A DNA stretch of 64,000 nt from positions 1-64,000 of the forward strand of contig CAZAPG010000038.1 in the NCBI GenBank assembly GCA_964486935.1, given 5' to 3'. Each line of letters opens with the position of its first letter. Within the stretch, counting starts at the first letter, position 1. This document shows positions 8,470-17,905 of this stretch, in pieces. A program made the translations under genes and the position numbers. The notes beneath the pieces were generated by a model. The model was not told the DNA's origin, searched no databases, and saw only the letters and a list, made by a program, of their open reading frames with translations. This DNA comes from CAZAPG01 sp964486935 (GTDB lineage Bacteria > Chloroflexota > Anaerolineae > 4572-78 > J111).

Positions 8470-9492
8470 TCACCTCCTTTGCAAAAATTGTGACAGGAGA
8501 ACCAGACCAATAGAAAGAACCAGCAGTAACGTGGCCAGAGCGTTGATATCGGGCGTAACGCCAAATTTTACTTTTGAATAAACCAGCACCGGCAAGGTGG
8601 TTGAGCCGGGGCCAGATACAAAAAAAGTGATGACAAAATCATCTAACGAGAGGGTAAAAGCCAGCAGCGCGCCGCTGATAATAGCGGGCATAAGCAGGGG
8701 CAACGTGACGCGCCTGAAAGTTTGCCACTCGTTGGCGTACAAATCCTGGGCAGCCTGGTCAAGATTGGCGTCCATATCGACCAGCCGCGCCCGCACCACC
8801 GTAGCCACAAATGAAATGTTAAAGGCTACGTGGGCAATAATAATGGTAGGCAGCCCCAACCCCCAGGTAAAGCCCAGCAAATTTTTGACCATGTTGAAAA
8901 TGATAATAAAAAACAGCAGCGTAGCCAGGGCAATGACAATATCGGGGATGATAATGGGCATATAAAGCACGGCGTCAAAGGGCAACTTGAACCTGAAGCT
9001 GTAACGCTCCATAGCTAAAGAAACCATTGTGCCGATGATGGTAGAAATAATGGTTGAGGCAAAGGTGACAATGATACTGTTGCGAAAGGCCCGCAAAATG
9101 GCCTCGTCGTTGAACATTTCAAAATACCATCTAAAGCTAAACCCCTCCCAAATGGTTGGCACGCGGCCGGCGTTGAAAGAGAAGAAAATTAGCACAATAA
9201 TGGGGATATAGAAAAATACAAACACCAAAATAGCGTTAGCTCCCAAAAGCTGCTGCCCAACCGACACGCCGGTAGCCACCCGAATGGCCTGCGCGCCCCA
9301 AATTGTGCTGGCAACAAACACAATGGCCCCAATTGGAATCAGCAGGTAACTGCTGGCTTTGTCCAGGTTAAGCAGGCCAACAATTAACGCCGCCGCGCCG
9401 GCCATGGCAATTACAAAAGCCAAAATCCCCAACAAAAGTGAGGAGATATTTTTGCGTTGCCGTGATGGTATTATTGCTGATGGAGCGCTCAT
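8470..9492 (-). CDS. potC: Polyamine ABC transporter permease, PotC-type, with N-terminal extension
   Basis: The C-terminal 265 residues are a standard PotC permease. They include the EAA loop region (QAAQDLYANEWQTFRRVTLPLLMPAI) that contacts the ATPase. At 340 residues it is about 75 longer than usual: two extra hydrophobic segments (roughly 17-40 and 50-70) precede the usual first segment. The extension is in frame with the only sensible start. It should form the channel with PotB. Confidence 0.92.
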   Translation of the reverse strand: MSAPSAIIPSRQRKNISSLLLGILAFVIAMAGAAALIVGLLNLDKASSYLLIPIGAIVFVASTIWGAQAIRVATGVSVGQQLLGANAILVFVFFYIPIIVLIFFSFNAGRVPTIWEGFSFRWYFEMFNDEAILRAFRNSIIVTFASTIISTIIGTMVSLAMERYSFRFKLPFDAVLYMPIIIPDIVIALATLLFFIIIFNMVKNLLGFTWGLGLPTIIIAHVAFNISFVATVVRARLVDMDANLDQAAQDLYANEWQTFRRVTLPLLMPAIISGALLAFTLSLDDFVITFFVSGPGSTTLPVLVYSKVKFGVTPDINALATLLLVLSIGLVLLSQFLQRR

Positions 9493-9534
9493 TTTAATTC
9501 CTCGCCAGGTTGAATAAGATGTTTGCCCAACGGT

Positions 9535-10398
9535 TTATATGGTTCGCCCACCGCCCACGCGGAAGTAAATCATGGTGGCGGCCAGTACCATGAGCATCAA
9601 AATTATGCCCAGGGCCGAGCCAAAGGGCCAGTCTCGCACGGTCATGAATTGCTGCTGCAACAAATTGCCAACTAAAAAAGTGTTGCCGCCGCCCATCAAA
9701 TCGGGCGTAACAAAAGCCCCCAGGGTGGGGATAAAGGTAATGATAGAAGCCGCCACCACGCCGGGCATGGTCAGCGGCAAAATAACCCGCGTAAACACCT
9801 TAAAGCCATTAGCCCCCAAATCTTGCGCGGCCTGAACATAATTAAAATCAAGCTGCTCAATCGAGGCGTAAAGGGGCAGCACGGCAAAGGGCAAATAGCC
9901 ATACAGCATGCCTAACATAACCGCGCTTTGGGTAAACATAATATTTATGGGCTGCTCAATAACACCCAGGTTAATGAGCATATTGTTAATCAGGCCCGTA
10001 TCGCGGACGACAAAAATCAGGGCATAGGTTCTAATTAAAAAGCTGGTCCAGAAAGGAACCATTACCAAAAAAATCAACAGCCGCTGCCGGTTGGGCGTTT
10101 GGCGGGCAATATAAAAGGCAAACGGATAGGCCACAATCAAACATAAAATGGTGTTGACAATAGCCAGCCACAACGATTTCCAGAAAATACGCAGGTAAAT
10201 GGGGTCGCTAAATACCCTAACATAGTTGTTCAGGTTAAAGTCGTACTCTACCACCCCCAGTAAAGAGCGTTTGCTAAAGCTGACTACCAGCACCACCAAA
10301 ACCGGGGCAATAAAGAAAACGCCCAGCCAAAACAAAGAGGGTGATAATAAAATGGCAAGCGCGCCTTTGGTTTGTCTGCCTGATTGCTGCATGGTCAA
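9535..10398 (-). CDS. potB: Polyamine ABC transporter permease, PotB-type
   Basis: This is a six-segment permease of normal length (287 residues). Its EAA loop contains QAAQDLGANGFKVF, followed by LPLTMPGV. It pairs with PotC, 42 bases downstream, and with the PotA ATPase upstream. Gene order A-B-C-D matches the classical operon. A heptamer repeat separates it from potA. Confidence 0.93.
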   Translation of the reverse strand: MTMQQSGRQTKGALAILLSPSLFWLGVFFIAPVLVVLVVSFSKRSLLGVVEYDFNLNNYVRVFSDPIYLRIFWKSLWLAIVNTILCLIVAYPFAFYIARQTPNRQRLLIFLVMVPFWTSFLIRTYALIFVVRDTGLINNMLINLGVIEQPINIMFTQSAVMLGMLYGYLPFAVLPLYASIEQLDFNYVQAAQDLGANGFKVFTRVILPLTMPGVVAASIITFIPTLGAFVTPDLMGGGNTFLVGNLLQQQFMTVRDWPFGSALGIILMLMVLAATMIYFRVGGGRTI

Positions 10399-10453
10399 AG
10401 TTACCTTTCGTTGTTGGCAATTTTTTTGCCAGCCGGTTGTTTTGCTTTTTTAG

Positions 10454-10509
10454 GGAAATTGGAAATGGGGCGATTAAACAGAATCTCCAATCTCCTTATC
10501 TCTAATCAC
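10454..10509. repeat. Heptamer-phased inverted repeat, AATCTCC unit
   Basis: The units are GGAAATT, GGAAATG, GGGCGAT, TAAACAG, AATCTCC, AATCTCC, TTATCTC, TAATCAC in continuous 7-base phase. The first two units are near-complements of the AATCTCC pair (5-6 of 7 positions). It lies in the potA-potB gap inside the operon, so any hairpin would form within the message. Confidence 0.65.
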
Positions 10510-10587
10510 CAGATGAAACGGGAAACTTATTTTTGAACGATTACTTTGAAAACGCTGAAAAATTTAGCGATGGGTGGTTCAGGTGCG

Positions 10588-11682
10588 CTAACTGGTTAGC
10601 ACCAACGCGCTGTCGGTAGACCAGGAAAGATATACTTTATCACCGCGCTGGTAAATGCGATTGGTGTCAATATCACTGCTGACATTTTGGATGCGGGCCA
10701 CTACGTGGTGTCGCCCGGCCACCCTGGCCGTGTAGCGCGTATCGGTGCCAATGTAAACGGCCTCTTCTACCACAGCCGGTACACTGGCCCCATTGGTCGA
10801 TGGCGCTTCGGGGTAGAGCGAAATCTTTTCAGGCCGAACCGCTACCGTCACCGACTGCCCGGCGCTAACGCCCTGGGTCAACCGAGTGGGTATTTTCAAC
10901 CCCTCGCCTAAATCAACAATAGTGTTTTGAGGGGTAACATCTACAACTTCGGCCTTTAAAAAGTTGGTTTCGCCAATAAAATCGGCTACAAAACGGTTGT
11001 TGGGGCGTTCGTAAATTTCAAGGGGAGTACCTACCTGTTGAACCAGGCCATCGCTCATCACCGCAATCCGGTCCGACATAGTAATGGCTTCTTCCTGGTC
11101 GTGGGTTACAAAAATAAAGGTAATGCCAACCTGGTGCTGCAAATCCTTTAACTCTAACTGCATGGCTTTGCGCAGCTTTAAATCCAGCGCGCTCAAAGGC
11201 TCATCTAACAGTAACACCTGCGGCCGGTTAACCAAAGCCCGGGCCAGAGCAATACGCTGCTGCTGCCCACCCGATAGCTGGCGCGGTTTGCGGTCCATTA
11301 ATTGGGGCAGCCGGATCATTTCTAAAACCTCGGTAACGCGAGGCTTGATTTCTGATTTGGGGACTTTTTTCATTTCCAGGCCAAAGGCCACATTTTCGTA
11401 AACCGTCATGTGAGGAAACAGCGCATAATTTTGAAAGACGGTATTAACCGGGCGTTTATAGGGGGGCGTATCGCCCATTGGCTGGCCATGAATTTTAATT
11501 TCGCCCTGGGTGGGCAGTTCAAACCCGGCTATCATCCGCAAACAGGTGGTTTTGCCACAACCGCTAGGCCCTAACAGCGAAAAGAATTCGCCGGTTTCAA
11601 TCTCTAGCGAGACGCTTTGAACTGCCGTAAAATCGCCAAATTTTTTAGTGACATTTTGAAGCTCAACCTCAATGTTGGGCAC
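10588..11682 (-). CDS. potA: Polyamine ABC transporter ATP-binding protein
   Basis: The 364-residue ATPase has Walker A GPSGCGKTT near residue 38, signature LSGGQQQR, Walker B LLLDEPLSALD and the switch His in FVTHDQEEA. A TOBE-type regulatory domain follows from about residue 280 (VAVRPEKISLYP). It powers polyamine import through PotB/PotC. It is the first gene of the operon; a ribosome binding site (AAAGGAG) lies just before its ATG. Confidence 0.94.
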   Translation of the reverse strand: MPNIEVELQNVTKKFGDFTAVQSVSLEIETGEFFSLLGPSGCGKTTCLRMIAGFELPTQGEIKIHGQPMGDTPPYKRPVNTVFQNYALFPHMTVYENVAFGLEMKKVPKSEIKPRVTEVLEMIRLPQLMDRKPRQLSGGQQQRIALARALVNRPQVLLLDEPLSALDLKLRKAMQLELKDLQHQVGITFIFVTHDQEEAITMSDRIAVMSDGLVQQVGTPLEIYERPNNRFVADFIGETNFLKAEVVDVTPQNTIVDLGEGLKIPTRLTQGVSAGQSVTVAVRPEKISLYPEAPSTNGASVPAVVEEAVYIGTDTRYTARVAGRHHVVARIQNVSSDIDTNRIYQRGDKVYLSWSTDSALVLTS

Positions 11683-11799
11683 GCTCTATACTCCTTTCAA
11701 AATCAAACGGTATAGGATACCACAGGCGGGGATTGGCGAGGAAAATTTTTCGCTAAGTATAGTAAAAAGCAATAGAACCGTCAATATAACGGGGTCAAG

Positions 11800-13056
11800 T
11801 CAAGACACGTTTTTAGGCTCGATACCGGGCAGTTTGTACCATTGGTCTTTAACCAGCTTAAACATTGGTTTGTATTTTTCTACCCGCACGGCCAGGTTGG
11901 CGTTTTTATCCTCTATGGCCTGGTGGTAAACGTCAACCAGTTTTTTGGCCCGTTCAACCGCATCAAATTCAGAGGCTTTATTTTGTACGGCCTGTTTGAA
12001 TTGCTGCCACAGGGACTCATCGGTAATAACTTTTTCAATGGCCTGGGCCAGGGCCTGGGGGTCGTTCTCGCTCAACAGCCCCTCCTGCCCGTGGGTGATG
12101 GCATCGCGGGTGCCGGTAGCATCAACAGCTACCACCGGCAAACCGGCGGCCATGGCCTCCATGGTAACCAACCCCTGCGTTTCCGTAACCGAGGCAAAGC
12201 AAAACAAATCGGCTGCCTTTAAATATTTGGGCACATCGGCAAACGGCAGCCGGCCAGTAAACTCAACCTGCCCGGCTACGCCTAGTTGCCGGGCCAATTT
12301 TTCTAATGATTTGCGCTCGTCGCCTTCGCCAATAATAACCAGCCGCACCTGAGCGCGCTTTTTCATAACCTGCGCGGCGGCGGTGACAAGGGTGTCCCAG
12401 TTTTTTTCTTTGGCCAGGCGTCCCACAGAAATCAGCACCTTATCATCTCCCCAGCCCCGCTGTTGCCGGATAATCTGACCATCGGCTTGGCGGTAGGGTT
12501 CCATATTCAGGCCGGTTGGTACCACGCTGACCCGCTCCGTAACGCCGTATTCCTCGGCCAGTAGCTGGCGCATGCTTTGGCTGGGCACTACAATATGCTG
12601 GCAGCGGCGCATGTAGTCGCTGATAATGCGGTCGATGGTATTTTTGACCAACTCCTGGCTCAGGGCAATGTAATGGCTGTAATCTCGATAGCGGGTGTGA
12701 AAGGTAAAAACCAGCGGCAAATCAAGGTCGTCGGCCCGGCTGGCCGCGCTGTGCCCCAACAAAAAGGGATGGTGGCTGTGGATAACATCTAGTTTTAACG
12801 AAGGCAGGAGCTTTTCAACAAAGGGGGAAAAGGGAATGGCCAGCGGAAAATCGTGGGTGGCCGGCAACTCAAACGATGGAAATCTAAAAATAAATGGCTC
12901 ACCATCTTCATGGCCGGCGGCATCCTGGGCAAAAATAAAGACCAGATGCCCCAACGTTTCTAACGCCTGGCGAAAGGTACTGATTGAACGAACCACCCCA
13001 CTAACCACCGGGTGGTAGGTATTGGTAAAATGGGCAATGTGCAAACGGCTGTGCAT
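11800..13056 (-). CDS. GT4-family glycosyltransferase
   Basis: This two-domain GT-B enzyme has 418 residues. The N-terminal acceptor domain opens HIAHFTNTYHPVVSGV. The C-terminal nucleotide-sugar domain has the EX7E motif as ETQGLVTMEAMAAGLP. The overall pattern resembles diglucosyldiacylglycerol/monoglucosyldiacylglycerol synthases and related mannosyltransferases, which glycosylate membrane lipids. There is no signal or membrane segment, so it probably works at the inner face of the membrane. It is read in the same direction as the KimA-like gene upstream, but 130 bases apart. The exact donor and acceptor are unknown. Confidence 0.85.
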   Translation of the reverse strand: MHSRLHIAHFTNTYHPVVSGVVRSISTFRQALETLGHLVFIFAQDAAGHEDGEPFIFRFPSFELPATHDFPLAIPFSPFVEKLLPSLKLDVIHSHHPFLLGHSAASRADDLDLPLVFTFHTRYRDYSHYIALSQELVKNTIDRIISDYMRRCQHIVVPSQSMRQLLAEEYGVTERVSVVPTGLNMEPYRQADGQIIRQQRGWGDDKVLISVGRLAKEKNWDTLVTAAAQVMKKRAQVRLVIIGEGDERKSLEKLARQLGVAGQVEFTGRLPFADVPKYLKAADLFCFASVTETQGLVTMEAMAAGLPVVAVDATGTRDAITHGQEGLLSENDPQALAQAIEKVITDESLWQQFKQAVQNKASEFDAVERAKKLVDVYHQAIEDKNANLAVRVEKYKPMFKLVKDQWYKLPGIEPKNVS

Positions 13057-13186
13057 TTTATCATCTCTCTTCTGCGCTCCACATTAATGTATGCCCGGTA
13101 ATAATAGCAAAGATTATCAATGAACTCAAAATATGGGCCTATTTAGGCTATCTTGAAAAGCTGCCCCAAAAGTGAAACGCGCGCGC

Positions 13187-15016
13187 CTATTTACTCAGGT
13201 AAAAGGGAACGTCGGTAATAATTCTAAAGCGGCCACGCCAATCCTGGCGTCCGTACAACAGGGCCAGCTTCAGGGCCAGCGCCGTTTGGTTGTGCAGCAA
13301 ATGGTGCCACCAGCGCGCCGGCACAAACTCTGGCACCAGCACGGTAACATAATCGCCCTCTTCTTGCACAAATTGGTCAATAAATTCTACCAGCGGCTCT
13401 GTTACCGACCGGTAAGGAGATGGCACTACGTGCAGCGTTACCTGGGGCAGAGCTTCGGCCCAGCGATGGCGGAGCGCCTCGGTTGCTTCGGGGTTTATCT
13501 CTACGGTTACAGCGCGCAGATTGCCGCCCAGCGCCTGGGCGTACTCTACTGCCTTAATCACCCCCCGGTGCAAATCGGCTACAGGTACAATAATTGTATG
13601 TCGACGCACTGCCACCGGCCAGCGCCCGGCCAAAGAAAGCTGCTCGGCAACATTCTCGTAATGGCGGTGAATCTGCCTAAAAATAAAAACCAGGGTTGGC
13701 ACAAGCAGCAAAATTATCCACGCGCCGCCGGTAAATTTAGTTATGGCAACAACCATCAGCACCACTGCCGTTGCCGTAGCGCCCACTCCATTAATTAAGG
13801 CCAAATGCCGCCAGCCGGAGCTACGCAACTTAAACCAGTGACGCACCATGCCGGCCTGATTTAACGTAAACGACATAAAAACGCCTACCGCGTACAGGGG
13901 AATGAGCGCATGGGTTCTGGCTCCAAAACCTATTACCAGCAGCGAGGCAAACAGGCCCAGCAGCAAAATTCCATTGGCGTATACCAGCCGGTCTCCCAGG
14001 TTGGCAAGCTGGCGGGGCAAAAAGCGGTCGCGGGCCATCCACATGGCCAGCCGGGGAAAATCGGAATAACTGGTATTGGCTGCCAGCAATAAAATGAGGG
14101 CGGTAGCTGCCTGCAAGGCGTAATACAAGGGGCCAACCCCAAACACAATGCGGGTAAGTTGAGAAACTACCGTCTCATCCTCGCTGGGGATGATGTGAAT
14201 GTGGTTAGCCAAAAATGTAACGCCCAAAAAAATGCTAATCAAAATAGCCGCCATCCATAGCAGGGTTTTGCCGGCATTATCGGCTTCGGGCGCTTTGAAT
14301 ACGGTTACGCCGTTACTAATGGCTTCAACGCCGGTCATAGCCGTGCAACCCGAAGCAAAGGCGCGCAAAATAAGAAACAGGGTTAACCCCCCGGTTACGG
14401 AACTGGGCGGAGGGTCGACAGCCGGCAGCGCGCCCAAAAACCAGCGGCTAATGCCCACCAAAATTAACAGATACATCATTACCACAAAAAAATAGGTGGG
14501 CAACGAAAAAACACGCCCGGACTCACGCACGCCGCGCAGATTAACTATTGTAATAATTACAATAGCCAACAGGGCCATTTCAACCCGCAAAAACTCCAGT
14601 TGCGGAAAGGCCGAGGTAATGGCCGCCACCCCCGCCGAAATGCTCACAGCCACAGTGAGAATGTAATCGGTGAGCAGGGCGGCTCCGGCTACCAGGCTGG
14701 GTAGCACGCCCAAATTTTCTTTTGATACGGTATACGCGCCCCCGCCGGTCGGGTAGGCGTGAACTGTTTGGTAATAAGAAGTTGCCACAATTACCAACAG
14801 GGCGCCAATGGCCAAACTAATAGGCCACGATACCCCGACCGCGCCGCTTCCAATAATTACCAGCACCAGCAAAATTTCTTCTGTGGCGTAGGCTACCGAT
14901 GAAAGGGCATCGGATGATAAGACGGCCAGGGCCTGCGTTTTACCTAAACGCTCATGGGCTATTCTGGCGCTGGATAAGGGAAAACCAATGAGCGCGCGTC
15001 GTAAACCGTTTGACAT
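13187..15016 (-). CDS. APC-superfamily transporter, KimA-like potassium importer
   Basis: I use the Met that gives MSNGLRRALIG. About twelve membrane segments are preceded by a stretch with SSDALSSVAYATEE, the opening typical of KimA-type APC proteins. A cytosolic C-terminal domain of about 130 residues contains LVPEFVPARWWHHLLHNQ and ends TDVPFYL. That USP-like tail is characteristic of the K+/H+ symporter KimA, in which it binds cyclic di-AMP. Generic amino-acid permease remains an alternative name. It follows kamA by under 100 bases, so it may share its transcript. Confidence 0.82.
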   Translation of the reverse strand: MSNGLRRALIGFPLSSARIAHERLGKTQALAVLSSDALSSVAYATEEILLVLVIIGSGAVGVSWPISLAIGALLVIVATSYYQTVHAYPTGGGAYTVSKENLGVLPSLVAGAALLTDYILTVAVSISAGVAAITSAFPQLEFLRVEMALLAIVIITIVNLRGVRESGRVFSLPTYFFVVMMYLLILVGISRWFLGALPAVDPPPSSVTGGLTLFLILRAFASGCTAMTGVEAISNGVTVFKAPEADNAGKTLLWMAAILISIFLGVTFLANHIHIIPSEDETVVSQLTRIVFGVGPLYYALQAATALILLLAANTSYSDFPRLAMWMARDRFLPRQLANLGDRLVYANGILLLGLFASLLVIGFGARTHALIPLYAVGVFMSFTLNQAGMVRHWFKLRSSGWRHLALINGVGATATAVVLMVVAITKFTGGAWIILLLVPTLVFIFRQIHRHYENVAEQLSLAGRWPVAVRRHTIIVPVADLHRGVIKAVEYAQALGGNLRAVTVEINPEATEALRHRWAEALPQVTLHVVPSPYRSVTEPLVEFIDQFVQEEGDYVTVLVPEFVPARWWHHLLHNQTALALKLALLYGRQDWRGRFRIITDVPFYLSK

Positions 15017-15103
15017 AATTATGTACCCCAACAAAGAATCTCCAGAAGAACAGGGGGTCTCCTGGAGATCCTTTTTCTGAGATGTTCGGTTGAGCCTGGT
15101 TAT

Positions 15104-16450
15104 TTACAGGTCTTTCTCCAGATGATAGGGAGTCCACTTGCTGACATCCTGATTCAGGCGGTGTTCCGTGGCATTACGCCGGTGGGTGTTGTCAAACCCT
15201 TCCGGCTTGATATCAAGTTGATGACCTTCCAGCAGGTTCAAGACACCTTCCTGGCCCGGCTCTGGCCGTTTTTCAATTTTTGACTCCCAGGCTTTGATGG
15301 CTTCGGGGTCGTAGTCGCCGGCCTCGGTGTAGGTGGTAATGTAGCCTTCAAAATTGCGCAACACCACCTTGCCCGGCGCTTGAGAGATAAGATATTGCGG
15401 CGATACCGGAATTTTGCCGCCGCCGCCCGGCGCGTCAACCACATAAGTGGGTACGGCATAGCCAGAGGTGTGGCCGCGCAGCCCTTCGATAATTTCAATG
15501 CCCTTGCTCACCGGCGTGCGGAAGTGGCCCGCGCCCGGCACCAAATCACACTGGTACAGGTAGTAGGGCCGCACCCGCATTTGCACCAACTGGTGCGCCA
15601 GTTCCCGCTGAATATGCACCGAGTCGTTGATGCCGGCCAGCAGCACGCTCTGGTTGCCCAACGGAATACCGGCCCGGCTTAGTTTGTCGCAGGCGCGGTA
15701 CAGTTCTGGCGTAATTTCTTTGGGGTGGTTAACGTGAATATTCAACCACAAGGGGTGGTACTGGGCCAGCGTGTCGCACAGTTCATCGGTAATGCGCTGG
15801 GGCAAAAAAACCGGCACCCGGCTGCCAATGCGAATAATTTCGATATGTTCAATCTTGCGTAGTTCGCCCAGCAGGTAATCTAGCAGGCGGGGGGCCAGGG
15901 TTAGCCCATCGCCGCCAGAGAGCAGCACATCGCGCACCTGGGGGGTGCGGCGCAAGTAGTCAAGCTGCAACTCAAATTCGGCTTTGCTAAAGGTAGCGGC
16001 AGAATCGCCCACAATGCGGCTGCGGGTGCAGTAGCGGCAATAGCTGGCGCATTGGGTTGTAACCAGCATCAGCACCCTATCGGGGTAGCGATGCACCAGG
16101 CCGGGCACCGGGCTGTGACGGTCTTCGGCCAGGCTGTCTTTCATCATGCTGTCAAAGGCGCGTAGTTCTCGGCCTTTGGGGATGACCTGCTGCCGAACGG
16201 GGCAGAGCGGGTCGTTGGGGTCAATCAGGCTGGCAAAGTAGGGGGTAATATCCAGCCGAAATTTATTGCGCGCCGAGATGCCCTCGATTTCTTCGGGGGT
16301 GAGGTTGATAAAGGTTTCAAGCACCTCTAAATCATTGACGCGATGGCTCAATTGCCAGCGCCAGTCGTTCCATTTTTCATCGGGCACGTTGGCCCAAATA
16401 TGGGGGCGCGGGGTTGACTCCTGCGCCCAGGTTTTGGTTAATTTTGACAT
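15104..16450 (-). CDS. kamA: Lysine 2,3-aminomutase (radical SAM, PLP)
   Basis: The ATG giving MSKLTKTW is preceded by GAGGAGG. The 448-residue protein has the radical-SAM motif CASYCRYC, the PLP lysine in APGGGGKIP, and two aspartates matching those that hold the lysine side chain in clostridial KamA (QCD, and VVDA 37 residues later), so L-lysine to L-beta-lysine is the likely reaction. The zinc site is missing: the position matching the first ligand Cys is Ser (INDSVHI) and the C-terminal Cys cluster is absent. No beta-lysine acetyltransferase (ablB) is adjacent; an ATP-grasp ligase-like gene precedes it instead. Confidence 0.9.
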   Translation of the reverse strand: MSKLTKTWAQESTPRPHIWANVPDEKWNDWRWQLSHRVNDLEVLETFINLTPEEIEGISARNKFRLDITPYFASLIDPNDPLCPVRQQVIPKGRELRAFDSMMKDSLAEDRHSPVPGLVHRYPDRVLMLVTTQCASYCRYCTRSRIVGDSAATFSKAEFELQLDYLRRTPQVRDVLLSGGDGLTLAPRLLDYLLGELRKIEHIEIIRIGSRVPVFLPQRITDELCDTLAQYHPLWLNIHVNHPKEITPELYRACDKLSRAGIPLGNQSVLLAGINDSVHIQRELAHQLVQMRVRPYYLYQCDLVPGAGHFRTPVSKGIEIIEGLRGHTSGYAVPTYVVDAPGGGGKIPVSPQYLISQAPGKVVLRNFEGYITTYTEAGDYDPEAIKAWESKIEKRPEPGQEGVLNLLEGHQLDIKPEGFDNTHRRNATEHRLNQDVSKWTPYHLEKDL

Positions 16451-16490
16451 ACAGATAATGTGCCTCCTCAAAAGGTAGTTTATCGGTCCA

Positions 16491-16546
16491 GAGTTGAGCG
16501 TTTGGAGCTGACTTTACCCCGAACGCTGAAACTTGAAACCTGAAAT
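16491..16546. repeat. Heptamer-phased repeat, CTGAAAC unit
   Basis: The units read GAGTTGA, GCGTTTG, GAGCTGA, CTTTACC, CCGAACG, CTGAAAC, TTGAAAC, CTGAAAT. Inverted symmetry is weaker than at the other loci (for example AGCGTTT against GAACGCT). It fills the gap between the ATP-grasp gene and the kamA leader, inside a probable operon. Confidence 0.55.
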
Positions 16547-16549
16547 GTT

Positions 16550-17668
16550 TTACGCCTGGGTTGACATCACCGGTTCGGTGGTTAATGGCGCCGTTATGGC
16601 CGGTTTATGAGGGTCTTTAAGCTGGTAACGCTGAATGGCCTCGTCGAGAATACGGTTGATGAGTTGCTCATAGCGCCAGCCATCGGCCGCGGCTTCGATG
16701 CACAGGTCAGAATAACCGGGGTTCAGGCCCGGCAGCGGGTTGATTTCAAGAATATAGGGTTTATTATTGTTGTTGGCATCCAGTCTAAAATCAATCCGGG
16801 CGACATCGTAGCAACCCATCACCCTGAAGGTGGTTGCGGCCAGCCAGTTCAGGTCATCAACCTGTTCCGGGGTAAGTGGGGCCGGGCAGTAGTAGTGAAA
16901 CTCGTGGGCCAGGTCTACCTTAATGCGATTGGTGTACAGACCGGCCTCTTCAACCGGGTAAGCCTCCAGGTTCACTTCGAGCGGCGGGAAAATGTGTAAC
17001 CCCTGAAATATCCGCCGGGCTTCTTCATCTTCTGGAATGCGGCGGGCGGCAGGGGCCTTGAGATTGCCAACAATACCAATGGTTATTTCTCGGCCTTCGA
17101 TATAATGCTCAACCAGGGCGGGCTGGTTGTATCGCTCAAAAATGCGGCGCAGTTGGGGGCGAAGTTGGGCATCGTTATGAACAATCGATTCGGCAGCCAC
17201 GCCCATGCCGGTTCCCTCCCGGCTGGGTTTTACAAACAGCGGAAACTGCATTTGCGGGTCTAGCGGCTCGTCTTCGCGCTCAAACACTTGAAAGGCCGGG
17301 GTGGGCAGTTCGTGGTAGGCTAACACACGTTTGGTCATGGGTTTGTCCAGGGCCAGGGCCAGGGTCATCACTTTAGAGCCGGTGTAGGGTATGCGCAGCA
17401 TTTCCAAAATGGCGGGCACCTGGGCTTCGCGGGCGTCGCCAAAGTGGCCCTCGCAAATATTAAAACAAATATCGGGTTTTACGGCCTGCAAATTATTATA
17501 CAGGGTATCATCGCCTTCTAAAAAAGTAACGCGATGGCCGCTTTTTTCCAGGGCTATGGTAATGGCCTGAATGGTTTCCCAGGAGTCTAAATCATCCCAC
17601 TGGTCGGGCGATATACCGGACCAGGTTGGCGCGTTCTGCTTAAGATTAGCCAAGAGTGCAATTTTCAT
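16550..17668 (-). CDS. D-Ala-D-Ala-ligase-like ATP-grasp enzyme
   Basis: The 372-residue protein follows the D-alanine--D-alanine ligase pattern: an N-terminal domain with DICFNICEG, a central lid with FPLFVKPSREGTGMGV, and the Mg-binding end of the fold (EINPLPGLNPGYSDL). Such enzymes activate a carboxylate with ATP and join it to an amine. The residues after the core form a Pro/Thr-rich tail. GAGGAGG precedes the ATG. Its place between kamA and an MFS gene, with a LysW-like gene upstream, argues for a specialised amino-acid ligation rather than peptidoglycan synthesis. The substrates are not known. Confidence 0.82.
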   Translation of the reverse strand: MKIALLANLKQNAPTWSGISPDQWDDLDSWETIQAITIALEKSGHRVTFLEGDDTLYNNLQAVKPDICFNICEGHFGDAREAQVPAILEMLRIPYTGSKVMTLALALDKPMTKRVLAYHELPTPAFQVFEREDEPLDPQMQFPLFVKPSREGTGMGVAAESIVHNDAQLRPQLRRIFERYNQPALVEHYIEGREITIGIVGNLKAPAARRIPEDEEARRIFQGLHIFPPLEVNLEAYPVEEAGLYTNRIKVDLAHEFHYYCPAPLTPEQVDDLNWLAATTFRVMGCYDVARIDFRLDANNNNKPYILEINPLPGLNPGYSDLCIEAAADGWRYEQLINRILDEAIQRYQLKDPHKPAITAPLTTEPVMSTQA

Positions 17669-17689
17669 CGAGAACTTACCTCCTCATGA

Positions 17690-17757
17690 GTTTCAAGTTT
17701 CAAGTTTTGGGTTTCAGGTTGGGCGCTTCAACTGAACATCCTGAACTTGAAATTGGC
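17690..17757. repeat. Heptamer-phased inverted repeat, GTTTCAA unit
   Basis: The units are GTTTCAA, GTTTCAA, GTTTTGG, GTTTCAG, GTTGGGC, GCTTCAA, CTGAACA, TCCTGAA, CTTGAAA, in unbroken 7-base phase; the second half is approximately the reverse complement of the first. It abuts the ribosome binding site of the ATP-grasp gene on the minus strand, so the hairpin would sit in that gene's leader. Confidence 0.75.
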
Positions 17758-17905
17758 TTTATACAAAAATAACTAAGATAATTTGAACATCATCATACTT
17801 TGCCGGTGTTGCAAACCAGTAGAAAAAAGCTACTAAAACTGTTGTAAAACCGTTTTATATGTACGATTTTTGCGACAGAGGGTTTGCTAAAGCGGGCATA
17901 CCCCA

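Noticed and set aside
13187..15016. Naming the APC transporter as a lysine or beta-lysine permease because of kamA
   Set aside because: The opening SSDALSSVAY and the C-terminal PEFVPARWWHH domain point to the K+ importer KimA group.
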